A stretch of DNA of 64,000 nt from Candidatus Formimonas warabiya (GCF_002777255.1 NZ_CP017634.1:3422903-3486902); one strand, 5' to 3'. Shown: positions 8,832 through 15,896, counted from the first letter of the stretch. A program made the numbers and translations. The notes: a model not told the origin generated them from the letters alone.

Positions 8832-9737
8832 TTATTCGATCAATTTTACGCCCAAGACCCCAAAATTTTCTGCTTCTCCGCTAATTTCCCCGGGTAGGAT
8901 TGTTTGCACAAACCGTCCTTTCACATAAGAATCATTTCCCTGACCGGTAACATCATCCAATAACAGCACCCCAAAACCCACCACTTTTACGTCCCGCGCA
9001 TTTATTTTTTCAATAATAGGAATCTTTACCAATCTGGCACAGTCTCGTTGGAAATGGTCCACCGTACAATAGGGGGTATGGTTACATGCTAGGAGGCGAA
9101 AATCAATGGCCCTTTTTGTGGGATTGGAAATATTTCCTGTTTGAACATCCAAAATATCCCCAATACTGATTACTTCAGGATATCCATAAGTAAGGTTCTC
9201 TTCGTAGGTACTAGCTCCCGGACCTCCCAAAGCTAAAGCCCCAAACCATCCAGTGTCTGATTCTCCCGCCCCGACTTTTAGCGTGTACTGTTCGCCAAAA
9301 TTCAGCTCCTGTTCCTGGATTCCCAGGGGGACTACCCCCTCGGTAGCGGCAATGGGCCCCACCTGAGCTGTAGCTTCATGTTCCACAAATCCCGTGTTAA
9401 TGCCTAATATTTTCGCAAATAACAGGTTAACATTTCTTTCCGCCTGCACCCTGATGGCTTTATTTTCATTCATAACTTCTATATCTAAATCATGGGCATT
9501 AACCCCATTGGTCACCGCATAATTCTCTGCAACAGTAACCGCCAGGTCAGGCCTCCCGGGAAGCTCCTGAGCCCCGGCTAGGGCAGCTGCATCGACAGCG
9601 TTTACTAATTTAGCCTGAGAAACGAATATCAAGCCCGTATCTGTGACAAGAGAAACTAACCCTAATAGTACAGCCATTCCTAGTGCCACAAGGATCATGG
9701 CACTGCCTTTTTCATTGTCAAATATTTTCTTATTCAT
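8832..9737 (-). CDS. TadG-like Flp pilus-assembly protein
   Basis: A 301-residue protein whose N terminus (NEKGSAMILVALGMAVLLGL.. then DTGLIFVSQAKLVNAVDAAALAGAQEL) is the TadG/Tad-N motif (PF13400). A pseudopilin-like hydrophobic helix is followed by the DAAALAGA segment. The rest is extracytoplasmic and contains three Cys residues (ACNHTPYC, QRDC) that could form disulfides or bind metal. I take ATG 9737 as the start because AGGTGA sits five bases before it; a GTG at 9746 lacks spacing. It follows tadE immediately, the two genes being separated only by the tadE stop. Confidence 0.8.
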   Translation of the reverse strand: MNKKIFDNEKGSAMILVALGMAVLLGLVSLVTDTGLIFVSQAKLVNAVDAAALAGAQELPGRPDLAVTVAENYAVTNGVNAHDLDIEVMNENKAIRVQAERNVNLLFAKILGINTGFVEHEATAQVGPIAATEGVVPLGIQEQELNFGEQYTLKVGAGESDTGWFGALALGGPGASTYEENLTYGYPEVISIGDILDVQTGNISNPTKRAIDFRLLACNHTPYCTVDHFQRDCARLVKIPIIEKINARDVKVVGFGVLLLDDVTGQGNDSYVKGRFVQTILPGEISGEAENFGVLGVKLIE

Positions 9738-9746
9738 ATTGATCAC

Positions 9747-10139
9747 CTATTCTACTCTCATGGCAATTTCGCTGCTCACCGTATAGGGATCTCCTATTAA
9801 ACTCGAGATAATAGGGGCATAAATTTTAACCGGATATGCAATGCGAACGGTGACAGAGTCACCTCTTATTCTTGTTGATTCGTCAGGCGAAATGGTTACG
9901 GTCATCTTAGAACTGTCCAGTATGGAAGCACTGTTTTCCGCACTTAAAACAATCGTGGCATCCGAAGCACCTACTGCCGCTTCCCGGGCAGCCTCCCGGG
10001 CACTGCTGGTAATCAGCAATTGGGTGGAAAAAACTCTGCTAAACTCAACAATGCCAAAAATAAGCAATAACAATACCGGCAAAATCAAAGCCAGCTCTAC
10101 CATGGCTTGTCCTTTGCAGCTTTTGATTAATTTCATCAT
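9747..10139 (-). CDS. TadE-like pseudopilin
   Basis: A 130-residue protein with a class-III-prepilin-like N terminus: a basic leader, then KGQAMVELALILPVLLLLIFGIVEFSR, matching the TadE domain (PF07811) including the Glu at +5 after the expected cleavage glycine. The REAAREAAVGAS stretch and a beta-rich C terminus follow, as in the family. It should be processed by the prepilin peptidase encoded immediately upstream; its ribosome binding site (GAGGTGA) lies inside the end of that gene. It probably forms a minor component of the Tad apparatus. Confidence 0.87.
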   Translation of the reverse strand: MMKLIKSCKGQAMVELALILPVLLLLIFGIVEFSRVFSTQLLITSSAREAAREAAVGASDATIVLSAENSASILDSSKMTVTISPDESTRIRGDSVTVRIAYPVKIYAPIISSLIGDPYTVSSEIAMRVE

Positions 10140-10142
10140 CGT

Positions 10143-10652
10143 TCACATCACCTCAACCGCATAGGTGGCCAAAACACCTACAACAATCGCAATTCCGTAT
10201 GGAAAAAGATTTTGCTCACTGCTGTCCCCAAATGTGACCACACGAAAACGGGTGGAAAACAAAATAACCAATCCCCTCGCCAGGTTACCCAATGCTTTCC
10301 CTAACCGTCCCTGAAACAACAGAATTCCCAGTGCGATGAGTCCCCCGGCCACCCCAGTCCCTAAAAAAGTATAAAAGACGAATTCTGTTCCTTTAATGGC
10401 ACCAATGACGGCCAAAAGCTTCACATCACCCGCCCCAATGCCCTCTAATAAAAAGGGTACAAATAATAACCCCAATCCTAAGATAAAACCCTTACCTGAT
10501 ACAAGCAGACCTACCCATCCATCATCAATGAAATTGATTACCATACCCAGCACCAGGCTAGGTACCAGCACCGCATTATAAATCTTCCTGTGCTTCAAAT
10601 CCGTCACCAGGCAAACCAGTATTGTTACCAGTAAGAGCACGTCACGCATCAT
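10143..10652 (-). CDS. Prepilin peptidase, A24 family (TadV/CpaA type)
   Basis: A 169-residue polytopic membrane aspartic protease that matures Flp prepilins and TadE/F pseudopilins. Both catalytic Asp contexts are visible: VTDLKHRKIYN near residue 18 and GAGDVKLLA near residue 75, spaced as in TadV/CpaA. Six or so hydrophobic stretches span the rest. There is no N-terminal methyltransferase domain, as is normal for Tad peptidases. It sits between the Flp pilin genes and tadE, with an inverted repeat at 10709-10734 separating it from the pilins. Confidence 0.92.
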   Translation of the reverse strand: MMRDVLLLVTILVCLVTDLKHRKIYNAVLVPSLVLGMVINFIDDGWVGLLVSGKGFILGLGLLFVPFLLEGIGAGDVKLLAVIGAIKGTEFVFYTFLGTGVAGGLIALGILLFQGRLGKALGNLARGLVILFSTRFRVVTFGDSSEQNLFPYGIAIVVGVLATYAVEVM

Positions 10653-10708
10653 CCCAACCTCTTTTGCATTTAAAAAATTTTATGGTGGTAAAGCATTTTG
10701 TCAAAGAA

Positions 10709-10734
10709 GGCCCTACTTAAATTCAAGTAGGGCC
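10709..10734 (-). terminator. Hairpin after the Flp pilin genes (partial terminator)
   Basis: A 10-bp perfect stem (GGCCCTACTT / AAGTAGGGCC) with a six-base loop. It is followed on the minus strand by TTCTTTG, a short and interrupted T-run. Its position between the abundant pilin transcripts and the machinery genes suggests partial termination or 3'-end protection, giving more pilin than machinery mRNA; this is inferred. Confidence 0.6.
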
Positions 10735-10759
10735 TATTGCCGGAGGCTGCCGCTATTTC

Positions 10760-10936
10760 TTACGGCGTGGTTGCATCAGGGTCATCAAAGCTGATGCCTT
10801 CAAAAACAGCGGCAATTTTGTCTTTAAATATGACTAAAGATCCGATAAGCAACACTGCGACCAGAGCAATGATCAGCCCGTATTCCGTCATTCCTTGTCC
10901 TTCTTCTTGTTTCCATAACTGTTTCATCATGTTCAT
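10760..10936 (-). CDS. flp: Flp family type IVb prepilin (second copy)
   Basis: A 58-codon gene. The product has a 15-residue leader ending in EEGQG, then MTEYGLIIALVAVLLIGSLV, the class IVb prepilin signature with the Glu at +3 and Tyr at +4. It ends in a short acidic tail (SFDDPDATTP). GGGAG lies before ATG 10936. It is the major-subunit type for the Tad pilus and is expected to be cleaved after the leader glycine by the peptidase at 10143-10652. It lies 67 bp downstream of the first flp gene. Confidence 0.93.
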   Translation of the reverse strand: MNMMKQLWKQEEGQGMTEYGLIIALVAVLLIGSLVIFKDKIAAVFEGISFDDPDATTP

Positions 10937-11003
10937 TTGTCACGTCTCCCTTTTCAAATTTTTGTAATTTTTTAAAATACCAAACTTCCTGCGTCCTGGC
11001 ACA

Positions 11004-11171
11004 TCAAACTATTGGTAGTGCAAGAATGATTCTGCTTAAGAGTGCCAGTAATTTATCTTTAAATGTCGCTAATGATACCATTAGAGCTATTGCTACCAAA
11101 ACAATAATCAGTCCGTATTCCGTCATTCCCTGTCCCTTTTCATCGTAGATTAAATATTTTATGGCATTAAT
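11004..11171 (-). CDS. flp: Flp family type IVb prepilin (first copy; predicted ATT start)
   Basis: The product has ..YDEKGQG then MTEYGLIIVLVAIALMVSLA, the Flp prepilin signature, and ends in a hydrophobic LSRIILALPIV. An in-frame ATG exists further upstream, but the only strong ribosome binding site, AAGGAGGTG, lies inside that extended frame, six bases before an ATT codon at 11171. Starting there gives a leader of exactly 15 residues (NAIKYLIYDEKGQG after the initiator), the same length as the other Flp gene. I therefore favour ATT initiation; the alternatives are ATG at 11192 or further upstream. It is the first gene after the five riboswitches. Confidence 0.85.
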   Translation of the reverse strand: MNAIKYLIYDEKGQGMTEYGLIIVLVAIALMVSLATFKDKLLALLSRIILALPIV

Positions 11172-11245
11172 GATTTGCACCTCCTTCCTCATTTCACTCA
11201 TTCCGTTACCAAGAGCGTTTTTCTTAGGGACCAAACAACAACAAT

Positions 11246-11398
11246 AGCTCTATTGGGGGGTTACCAAATAGAGCTAATACACACGTATCATCACGCCATA
11301 CTAGTCATCTTCGGTAACCCGGCGACCATAGTAGTTTTACCTCAGGCCCGTAGCTTTGCGTCCCCGGCTTTCACCGGGTTTGCCATTATCGGAATGCC
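11246..11398 (-). promoter_or_regulatory. c-di-GMP-I riboswitch A plus terminator (nearest flp)
   Basis: Read on the minus strand, the aptamer (11398 to about 11309) shows the GEMM-I hallmarks: TGGCAAACC, a GNRA hairpin (CCCGGTGAAAGCCGGG), GGACGCAAAGC, GGGCCTGAGG and the closing GGGTTACCG. It is followed by an intrinsic terminator at 11246-11275 (AGCTCTATT / AATAGAGCT stem), then ATTGTTGTTGTTT. The 5' arm and loop of the hairpin contain GGTAACCC, perfectly complementary to the aptamer's GGGTTACC, which predicts mutually exclusive antiterminator and terminator. It is the last regulatory gate before the Flp genes. Confidence 0.93.
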
Positions 11399-11487
11399 TT
11401 TTCATCATTTAGCGCGCGCTAAAAATTATTTAACCCTCACAAAATCCTAAAGTAATCTTAATAATATCCGGATATCGGCCAAGAGAA

Positions 11488-11639
11488 AGCTCTATTTGGA
11501 GTCACCAAATAGAGCTAATACACACGTACCATCACGCCATACTAGTCATCTTCGGTAACCCGGCGACCATAGTAATTTTACCTTAGGCCCGTAGCTTTGC
11601 GTCCCCGGCTTTCACCGGGTTTGCCATTATCGGAATGCC
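11488..11639 (-). promoter_or_regulatory. c-di-GMP-I riboswitch B plus terminator
   Basis: Nearly identical aptamer to copy A (about 11639-11550): GGCAAACC, GAAA tetraloop hairpin, GGACGCAAAGC and GGGTTACCG are all present. The hairpin at 11488-11516 is a perfect 12-bp stem (AGCTCTATTTGG / CCAAATAGAGCT) but is followed by a weaker TTCTCTTGG tract. The loop arm reads GGTGACTC, which still pairs with the aptamer's GGGTTACC if two wobbles are allowed. The flank upstream of the aptamer, including a self-complementary TTTAGCGCGCGCTAAA, is shared with copy A, pointing to duplication of a roughly 240-bp unit. Confidence 0.93.
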
Positions 11640-11722
11640 TTTTCATCATTTAGCGCGCGCTAAAAGTTATTTAACCTCACAAGATCCTTAAAGTAATTCT
11701 CAATGATATCCGACCAACAAAG

Positions 11723-11870
11723 AGCTCTATTTGGAGTCACCAAATAGAGCTAATACACACGTATCATACGCCATACTAGTCATCTTCGGTAACCCGGCGA
11801 CCGTAGTTTTTACCTTAGGCCCGTAGCTTTGCGTCCCCGGCTTTCGCCGGGTTTGCCATTATCGGAATGC
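11723..11870 (-). promoter_or_regulatory. c-di-GMP-I riboswitch C plus terminator
   Basis: Aptamer at about 11870-11783 with the same conserved blocks; the tetraloop hairpin here is CCCGGCGAAAGCCGGG, a compensated change. The 3' flank lacks one base relative to the other copies (ATACGCC instead of ATCACGCC). The terminator hairpin at 11723-11751 is a 12-bp stem followed by CTTTGTTGG, a weak T-run. The aptamer is preceded by an inverted-repeat-bounded insert at 11891-12015. Confidence 0.93.
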
Positions 11871-11890
11871 GTTATGGTTCAATTTCGAAA

Positions 11891-12015
11891 TATGATTCTG
11901 CTGCAAAAGTCAAATTTGAGGAAGTCTTAACGATAAATAGTACTTGATAAATATTGCCAGCAACAGATTGCGGGGTGCTGTATAAACAGTGTTTTTGCAG
12001 CAGAATCAAATATGA
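11891..12015. repeat. Inverted-repeat-bounded insert between riboswitches D and C
   Basis: About 125 bp bounded by a 15-bp perfect inverted repeat (GATTCTGCTGCAAAA at 11894 against TTTTGCAGCAGAATC at 11993), extended imperfectly by ATAT flanks. The interior shows no ORF with a ribosome binding site. A second copy with a diverged interior lies at 12231-12356. In the transcript it would form a long-range stem closing a loop of about 85 nt between two riboswitches. Confidence 0.8.
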
Positions 12016-12060
12016 TCTCCTTTCAAAGATTCCCCAGCATTTTTTTAGTAAAACAAAAAT

Positions 12061-12210
12061 AGCTCTATTGGGGAGTCACCAAATAGAGCTAATACACACG
12101 TATCATCACGCCATACTAGTCATCTTCGGTAACCCGGCGACCGTAGTTTTTACCTTAGGCCCGTAGCTTTGCGTCCCCGGCTTTCGCCGGGTTTGCCATT
12201 ATCGGAATGT
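12061..12210 (-). promoter_or_regulatory. c-di-GMP-I riboswitch D plus terminator
   Basis: Aptamer at about 12210-12123 with GGCAAACC, GGCGAAAGCC hairpin, GGACGCAAAGC and GGGTTACCG. The terminator hairpin at 12061-12090 is followed on the minus strand by ATTTTTGTTTT, a stronger T-run than in copies B and C. The hairpin loop arm GGTGACTC again pairs with GGGTTACC. Its upstream and downstream flanks resemble those of copy C, so copies C and D look like duplicates of a unit of about 340 bp. Confidence 0.93.
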
Positions 12211-12230
12211 CTTATGGTTTCATTTAGAAA

Positions 12231-12356
12231 TATGATTCTGCTGCAAAATGCCCGATTTGAGGAAGACTTAGCGATATTTAATACTAGGGGAATTATTAGC
12301 TAACCAGATTATTGAGGGTGGCTGTTAAAAGAACGCATTTTGGCAGCAGAATCAAA
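12231..12356. repeat. Inverted-repeat-bounded insert between riboswitches E and D
   Basis: Second copy of the element at 11891-12015. The bounding repeat is GATTCTGCTGCAAAATGC (12234) against GCATTTTGGCAGCAGAATC (12335), an 18-bp match with one bulged base. The interior is diverged from the other copy although the ends are conserved, which suggests selection on the terminal stem or independent decay. No ORF is visible. Confidence 0.8.
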
Positions 12357-12406
12357 TAATATCCTCTTAAAAATCTCTCACTCTCCCTTTCCCTAAACAA
12401 ACAAAA

Positions 12407-12555
12407 AGCTCTATTTGGTGGTTACCAAATAGAGCTAATATACGTATCATCACGCCATACTAGTCATCTTCGGTAACCCGGCGACCATAGTATTTACCTT
12501 AGGCCCGTAGCTTTGCGTCCCCGGTTTTCGCCGGGTTTGCCATTATCGGAATGCA
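12407..12555 (-). promoter_or_regulatory. c-di-GMP-I riboswitch E plus terminator (promoter-proximal)
   Basis: First of the five aptamers to be transcribed (about 12555-12468). Conserved blocks are intact, with a CCCGGCGAAAACCGGG hairpin in which one pair is G-U. The terminator at 12407-12436 (AGCTCTATTTGG / CCAAATAGAGCT) is followed by TTTTTGTTTGTTT, the best T-run of the five. Its loop arm GGTAACC pairs perfectly with the aptamer's GGTTACC. It begins about 70 nt downstream of the predicted transcription start. Confidence 0.93.
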
Positions 12556-12634
12556 TTATGGTTTTATTTCGACAAATTATTCAAACAACTAAAAATTTTT
12601 TCTTCAAAAGTAATATATTAGGTTATTTACGTGC

Positions 12635-12663
12635 ATCTTAGCATATAATTGGAAAATTGTAAA
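12635..12663 (-). promoter_or_regulatory. Predicted sigma-A promoter of the Flp/Tad operon
   Basis: On the minus strand TTTACA (12663-12658), a 17-bp spacer and TAAGAT (12640-12635) form a good housekeeping promoter. Transcription would start near 12628 and run through all five riboswitches into the pilin genes. The surrounding 100 bp are very AT-rich. No second promoter of similar quality is evident between the riboswitches. Confidence 0.6.
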
Positions 12664-12788
12664 TACCTTTGACAAAATTTACTTACAGAAATTTATGTGA
12701 AAGTATAGTAAGATAAAAACCATAAATTTTCTGCACCTAATTTCCGCAGAAAAAATAACACAAGAGGAAAAGAATGGAGGAATGTTAA

Positions 12789-13613
12789 ATGAAGAAAGTG
12801 ACTCGTCTAGGCCTGCTTGTGTGCTTGATCATGGTGTTTACAATGCTGTTTTCCACCATGGCATGGGCCGCTTCCCTTGGAACCTCCGGAACCAAATGTC
12901 CCCTAAAGAACACCGGTAACCAGCAAATTACTGTGGACCAATTTCAGAAGTGGTTAGGTTTAGGTTCTTGCTCAAACAATACTGACTGTGTGGATCAATC
13001 CTGCAATAACGTAACTTCATGTTTGAGTAAAAACCTGTGCCCGAACCCCGGGACATGCCTGGTGCAAACCGGAACAGCAAAAGACTGCAAAAAGACACAG
13101 CTTCAATCAACTCCGGCACCCGCTTCCAAGCCGACAGTAACTAAACCGGTACCTGCCAAGAATTCCACTCCTAAAGCAACCAAACCGGCACCTGAAAAAA
13201 ATTCCACTCCAGCCTCAACTCCTGTAGCCGGTTTAACTGCTGACGAACAGAAAATGGTTGACCTGGTGAATGCAGAAAGAACTGCCGCCGGCTTGCCCGC
13301 TTTAGAAGTGGATATGCGCCTGGTAAAAACGGCAAGAATGAAGAGCCAGGATATGATTGATAACAATTATTTCGATCACAACTCTCCTACTTACGGCTCA
13401 CCCTTCGACCTGATGAAGAGTCAAGGGATCACCTATCGCACGGCAGGGGAAAACCTGGCCGGCAACAGTTCAGTCGATGGGGCGCATAAAGGCTTAATGA
13501 ACAGTTCGGGACACCGAGCCAATATTCTGAACAAAAACTATACCCACATCGGTATCGGTATTATCGACGGAGGCCCTTATGGTAAAATGTTTACGCAACA
13601 TTTTATCGGCTAA
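12789..13613 (+). CDS. Secreted CAP (SCP/PR1, YkwD-like) domain protein
   Basis: A 274-residue protein with a signal peptide ending AMAWA-A near residue 28. A Cys-rich module follows (about residues 36-98, nine Cys), then a Pro/Lys/Thr linker with two TKPxPxKNSTP repeats. The CAP domain runs from about residue 145 to the end: MVDLVNAERTAAGLPALEVD, FDHNSPTYGSPFDLM, AGENLAG, LMNSSGHRANILNKNYTHIGIG. The Cys-rich part has no family I recognise. GGAGG lies ten bases before the ATG. It diverges from the Tad promoter, so a shared regulatory region of about 130 bp is possible. Function is unknown; CAP proteins are extracellular. Confidence 0.88.
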   Translation: MKKVTRLGLLVCLIMVFTMLFSTMAWAASLGTSGTKCPLKNTGNQQITVDQFQKWLGLGSCSNNTDCVDQSCNNVTSCLSKNLCPNPGTCLVQTGTAKDCKKTQLQSTPAPASKPTVTKPVPAKNSTPKATKPAPEKNSTPASTPVAGLTADEQKMVDLVNAERTAAGLPALEVDMRLVKTARMKSQDMIDNNYFDHNSPTYGSPFDLMKSQGITYRTAGENLAGNSSVDGAHKGLMNSSGHRANILNKNYTHIGIGIIDGGPYGKMFTQHFIG

Positions 13614-13678
13614 ACTTTTCTGAAAAAACCGGGTGGGTGCAGATCCCGCCCGCACATAAAAAGCACACAACACATGGG

Positions 13679-13710
13679 TTCCGGCGATTTGACCGCCGGA
13701 ACTCTTTTCT
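13679..13710 (+). terminator. Intrinsic terminator after CAP gene
   Basis: TTCCGGCG / CGCCGGAA stem with a seven-base loop followed by CTCTTTTCT. It lies 65 bp after the stop codon of the CAP-domain gene. Confidence 0.6.
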
Positions 13711-13799
13711 ATTCGGGGGTCAAAAATAGGGCCTGCCCCGGCCTTTTCGCGGCGAAATAAAAAAAACAGCAAAACTACGGGCAAACTTTTTTACCCTGA

Positions 13800-14978
13800 T
13801 TATTGCTGAATTTTTTTCATCTTCTCTACTCTGGATTCTGTTAAGTAAGTGATGAGACCGAGATTTTGTCTAATGCGGGACCGCCTATATATAACCGTAC
13901 GCATTCCCCGAATTGCCCAGCATACCGGCATTAAAAAAGGCATCTTATGCAGAAAGGGAAAAAGTATCTCCATATGGGGTCTTGCCGGGAAAAGCATGCG
14001 CAAAGCGAATTTTAGTTTGGCTACAGTGAAACCTTCCGCTTCCTTCGTTTCTCGAATAAACCTATTTATCACAGCATTTTTACCAGAACCATAGGTACCG
14101 TTGGCAAGAATATAAGCGGCCACTTCCTGATCAATTTCTTGATCTATTTTTTTGTTAAACCACTGTTCAGACAACCCCTCCATACTTTGGGCAAAGCCGG
14201 ATAAACCTGTTTTTTCAAATTCAGCGCGGACATAATTCCCATCTATTTGTTCTTTGTAGTAGTTCCTGTATACCCACACATCCATCACCGACCGTATGCC
14301 GGTGCCGCCGCCTCGGTGGTGCTTGGCCATATGGGCCATGAGATAAATATAGAAATCCACTTGGGACATTTCATATTGGTAGCTGGTCCCGGCATGTAAT
14401 TTCACCCGGTTCCAAATACTCTCGAAATAGGTATGTAAACGATCCATTCTTTCGGGAATAAGCGTGCGGTGAAGTTCAATATTCATCACCGGCTGTTTGT
14501 GATATACGTCATGGTGGCCGCCCGTATGCTCGACTGTATAACCAAGGGACAGCATCGTATCTCTGGCCCTTTTCATTTGGCTATGATCAACTAAAATATC
14601 CACATCAGCCATCAATCTCATATCAGGCTGCGGATAGAAATGTTTAATGATAAATCCTTTGAGGGGCATACACTTGATATAATTTTCCTCCAATGCGGAC
14701 AGGATCTGCCGGACCTCCAATTCTTGCCTGGCTTCCTTGGCCAGGCCCTTTTTCCGGGCTTCCTGAAAAGCCTTCATTTTATCCGGATCCGGTAAAGGGT
14801 CCAGACGGCTCAGCCCATAACAGGCCATATTCGCCACACTGTGCCGGGATGCCAGCTTATAGAGGAATAACAGATCCAGATTCTGCGGTATGGGCGGGGG
14901 AACCTCGTTGTGCAGTACTGCAGCCAAAAGGGAGATTAAATAGCGCCCGGCTATTTCTCTATCCAGTTTTTCGTTCAT
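13800..14978 (-). CDS. Nucleotidyltransferase family protein (NTP_transf_5 type)
   Basis: A 392-residue cytoplasmic protein resembling the uncharacterised nucleotidyltransferase family PF14907. The catalytic acidic motif is clear: PDMRLMADVDILVD, preceded by a KGFIIKHFYP block and followed by NIELHRTL. The start ATG 14978 has AGGGGGG seven bases before it; a longer frame exists upstream to 15107 but lacks a ribosome binding site. It is the last gene of a run encoding an HprK-like kinase, a PqqD-like protein and an S26-type peptidase. In paeninodin-type lasso peptide clusters, homologous NTases modify the phosphorylated peptide; the substrate here is unknown. Confidence 0.82.
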   Translation of the reverse strand: MNEKLDREIAGRYLISLLAAVLHNEVPPPIPQNLDLLFLYKLASRHSVANMACYGLSRLDPLPDPDKMKAFQEARKKGLAKEARQELEVRQILSALEENYIKCMPLKGFIIKHFYPQPDMRLMADVDILVDHSQMKRARDTMLSLGYTVEHTGGHHDVYHKQPVMNIELHRTLIPERMDRLHTYFESIWNRVKLHAGTSYQYEMSQVDFYIYLMAHMAKHHRGGGTGIRSVMDVWVYRNYYKEQIDGNYVRAEFEKTGLSGFAQSMEGLSEQWFNKKIDQEIDQEVAAYILANGTYGSGKNAVINRFIRETKEAEGFTVAKLKFALRMLFPARPHMEILFPFLHKMPFLMPVCWAIRGMRTVIYRRSRIRQNLGLITYLTESRVEKMKKIQQ

Positions 14979-15147
14979 CCTGTTTCCCCCCTCTTGTACG
15001 GATACGCTTATTTCCCATGCCAAGGACCCTCTCACAAACATCCGGGACCCCTGGTAATGGGATATCCTCAGACAGGACTTGCCTGACAGAACCGCCAAAT
15101 GGTGCAAGAGCCTTTTTTTGGTGTTTTCGCCCGGAAGGGAAGTAGCT

Positions 15148-15609
15148 TCATGAGATACTTTTCCTTACCCGGCGGGCCAGGCCCTGAAACCTGAAGAAGA
15201 TCTTTCTGACCCAAAACAATCTGGTCCAAATCAGGCAATACAGCCGGTAGGCCTTGTTGCTGCAGTCTATATACTTTTTCCCCCGGTAAAAGGCTTTCAC
15301 TACAGCGATAACCTGATCGTGCCTGACGCCGTATTCCGGTTCCCATTGATGGTCGCCGCACAAAACGTAGCCATTCTCTTTGACAGCCACAATCCGGTGC
15401 AAGACAAACTGTCCGTTATGGCGCCGGTAAAGAGGAATATCGTATTTTTTCAGTTTCTCTGGGGCCTGGACCAGTATGATCTTATCCTGCCGGTCGCGCA
15501 GCAGAGGAAGCATGCTCTTTCCAGACGGTACGAGGGCTACTTCCCCGCCGCTTTGCAGGATCTCCACCATCAGTGCGCATACTTCCTTCAAAAAAATTCT
15601 CTTAGGCAA
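15148..15609 (-). CDS. S24/S26 (S26B, SipW-like) signal-peptidase-like protein
   Basis: A 153-residue protein with the serine protease motif PSGKSMLPLL near residue 30, DIPLYRR..FVLHRIVAVK near residue 66 and CGDHQWEPE near residue 84. His in place of Lys before the RIV motif is the archaeal/SipW (Sec11) pattern, so Ser-His-Asp catalysis is likely intact. The usual N-terminal membrane anchor is missing; only an aromatic C-terminal helix (LYCLIWTRLFW) could touch the membrane. The start is TTG at 15609, overlapping the pqqD-like stop codon by 8 bp. In context it may be the protease of a peptide-modification cassette. Confidence 0.8.
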   Translation of the reverse strand: MPKRIFLKEVCALMVEILQSGGEVALVPSGKSMLPLLRDRQDKIILVQAPEKLKKYDIPLYRRHNGQFVLHRIVAVKENGYVLCGDHQWEPEYGVRHDQVIAVVKAFYRGKKYIDCSNKAYRLYCLIWTRLFWVRKIFFRFQGLARRVRKSIS

Positions 15610-15865
15610 GTAAATCCGCGCCTTTCAACTTATCAATAAATTCTGCGATATCAGTTTTAGCAGTCGGGGCATCAATTTCATATTCACGAAGCATCGCTGC
15701 CACTAATGCCTGTTCATCTGCGTCTTTTTCAAGCATTTTCCAGAGAAAAACCCCCGTACTGTTCAAGGTGATGAGTCCGTTGAAATCCAAAGCGGTCTTG
15801 CCCACTGCCACTACCACGCTGTTTCCTGCTACCTCCCGCAGGATATATCCCTCTTTTATTTTCAC
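15602..15865 (-). CDS. PqqD-like peptide-binding (RRE) protein
   Basis: An 87-residue protein of the PqqD family (PF05402). The characteristic LNSTGVFLWKMLE block sits near residue 40 and a C-terminal IAEFIDKLKGADLL follows. PqqD domains are RiPP recognition elements that bind leader peptides and hand them to modifying enzymes. AGAGGGTG lies six bases before GTG 15865, which I take as the start instead of the TTG at 15883. It overlaps the downstream peptidase gene by 8 bp, so translational coupling is likely. Lasso-type B1 proteins are short versions of the same fold. Confidence 0.88.
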   Translation of the reverse strand: MKIKEGYILREVAGNSVVVAVGKTALDFNGLITLNSTGVFLWKMLEKDADEQALVAAMLREYEIDAPTAKTDIAEFIDKLKGADLLA

Positions 15866-15896
15866 TTTTTTCACCCTCTTCAACCGGAATTTGAAG

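Noticed and set aside
8462..8897. Overlapping plus-strand ORFs encoding repeats such as RGHTSISAFLSRRRN
   Set aside because: They are translations of the 61-bp DNA repeat in several frames with no ribosome binding site.
11175..12166. Plus-strand ORFs in the riboswitch region (e.g. 11175-11450, 11954-12166)
   Set aside because: They translate the antisense of repeated riboswitch/terminator sequence, lack ribosome binding sites and share peptides only because the RNA repeats are duplicated.
11246..12555. Five copies of a transposon or tRNA-like repeat
   Set aside because: The conserved blocks match the c-di-GMP-I aptamer with compensatory changes in stems, followed by intrinsic terminators; no acceptor or anticodon structure and no terminal repeats.
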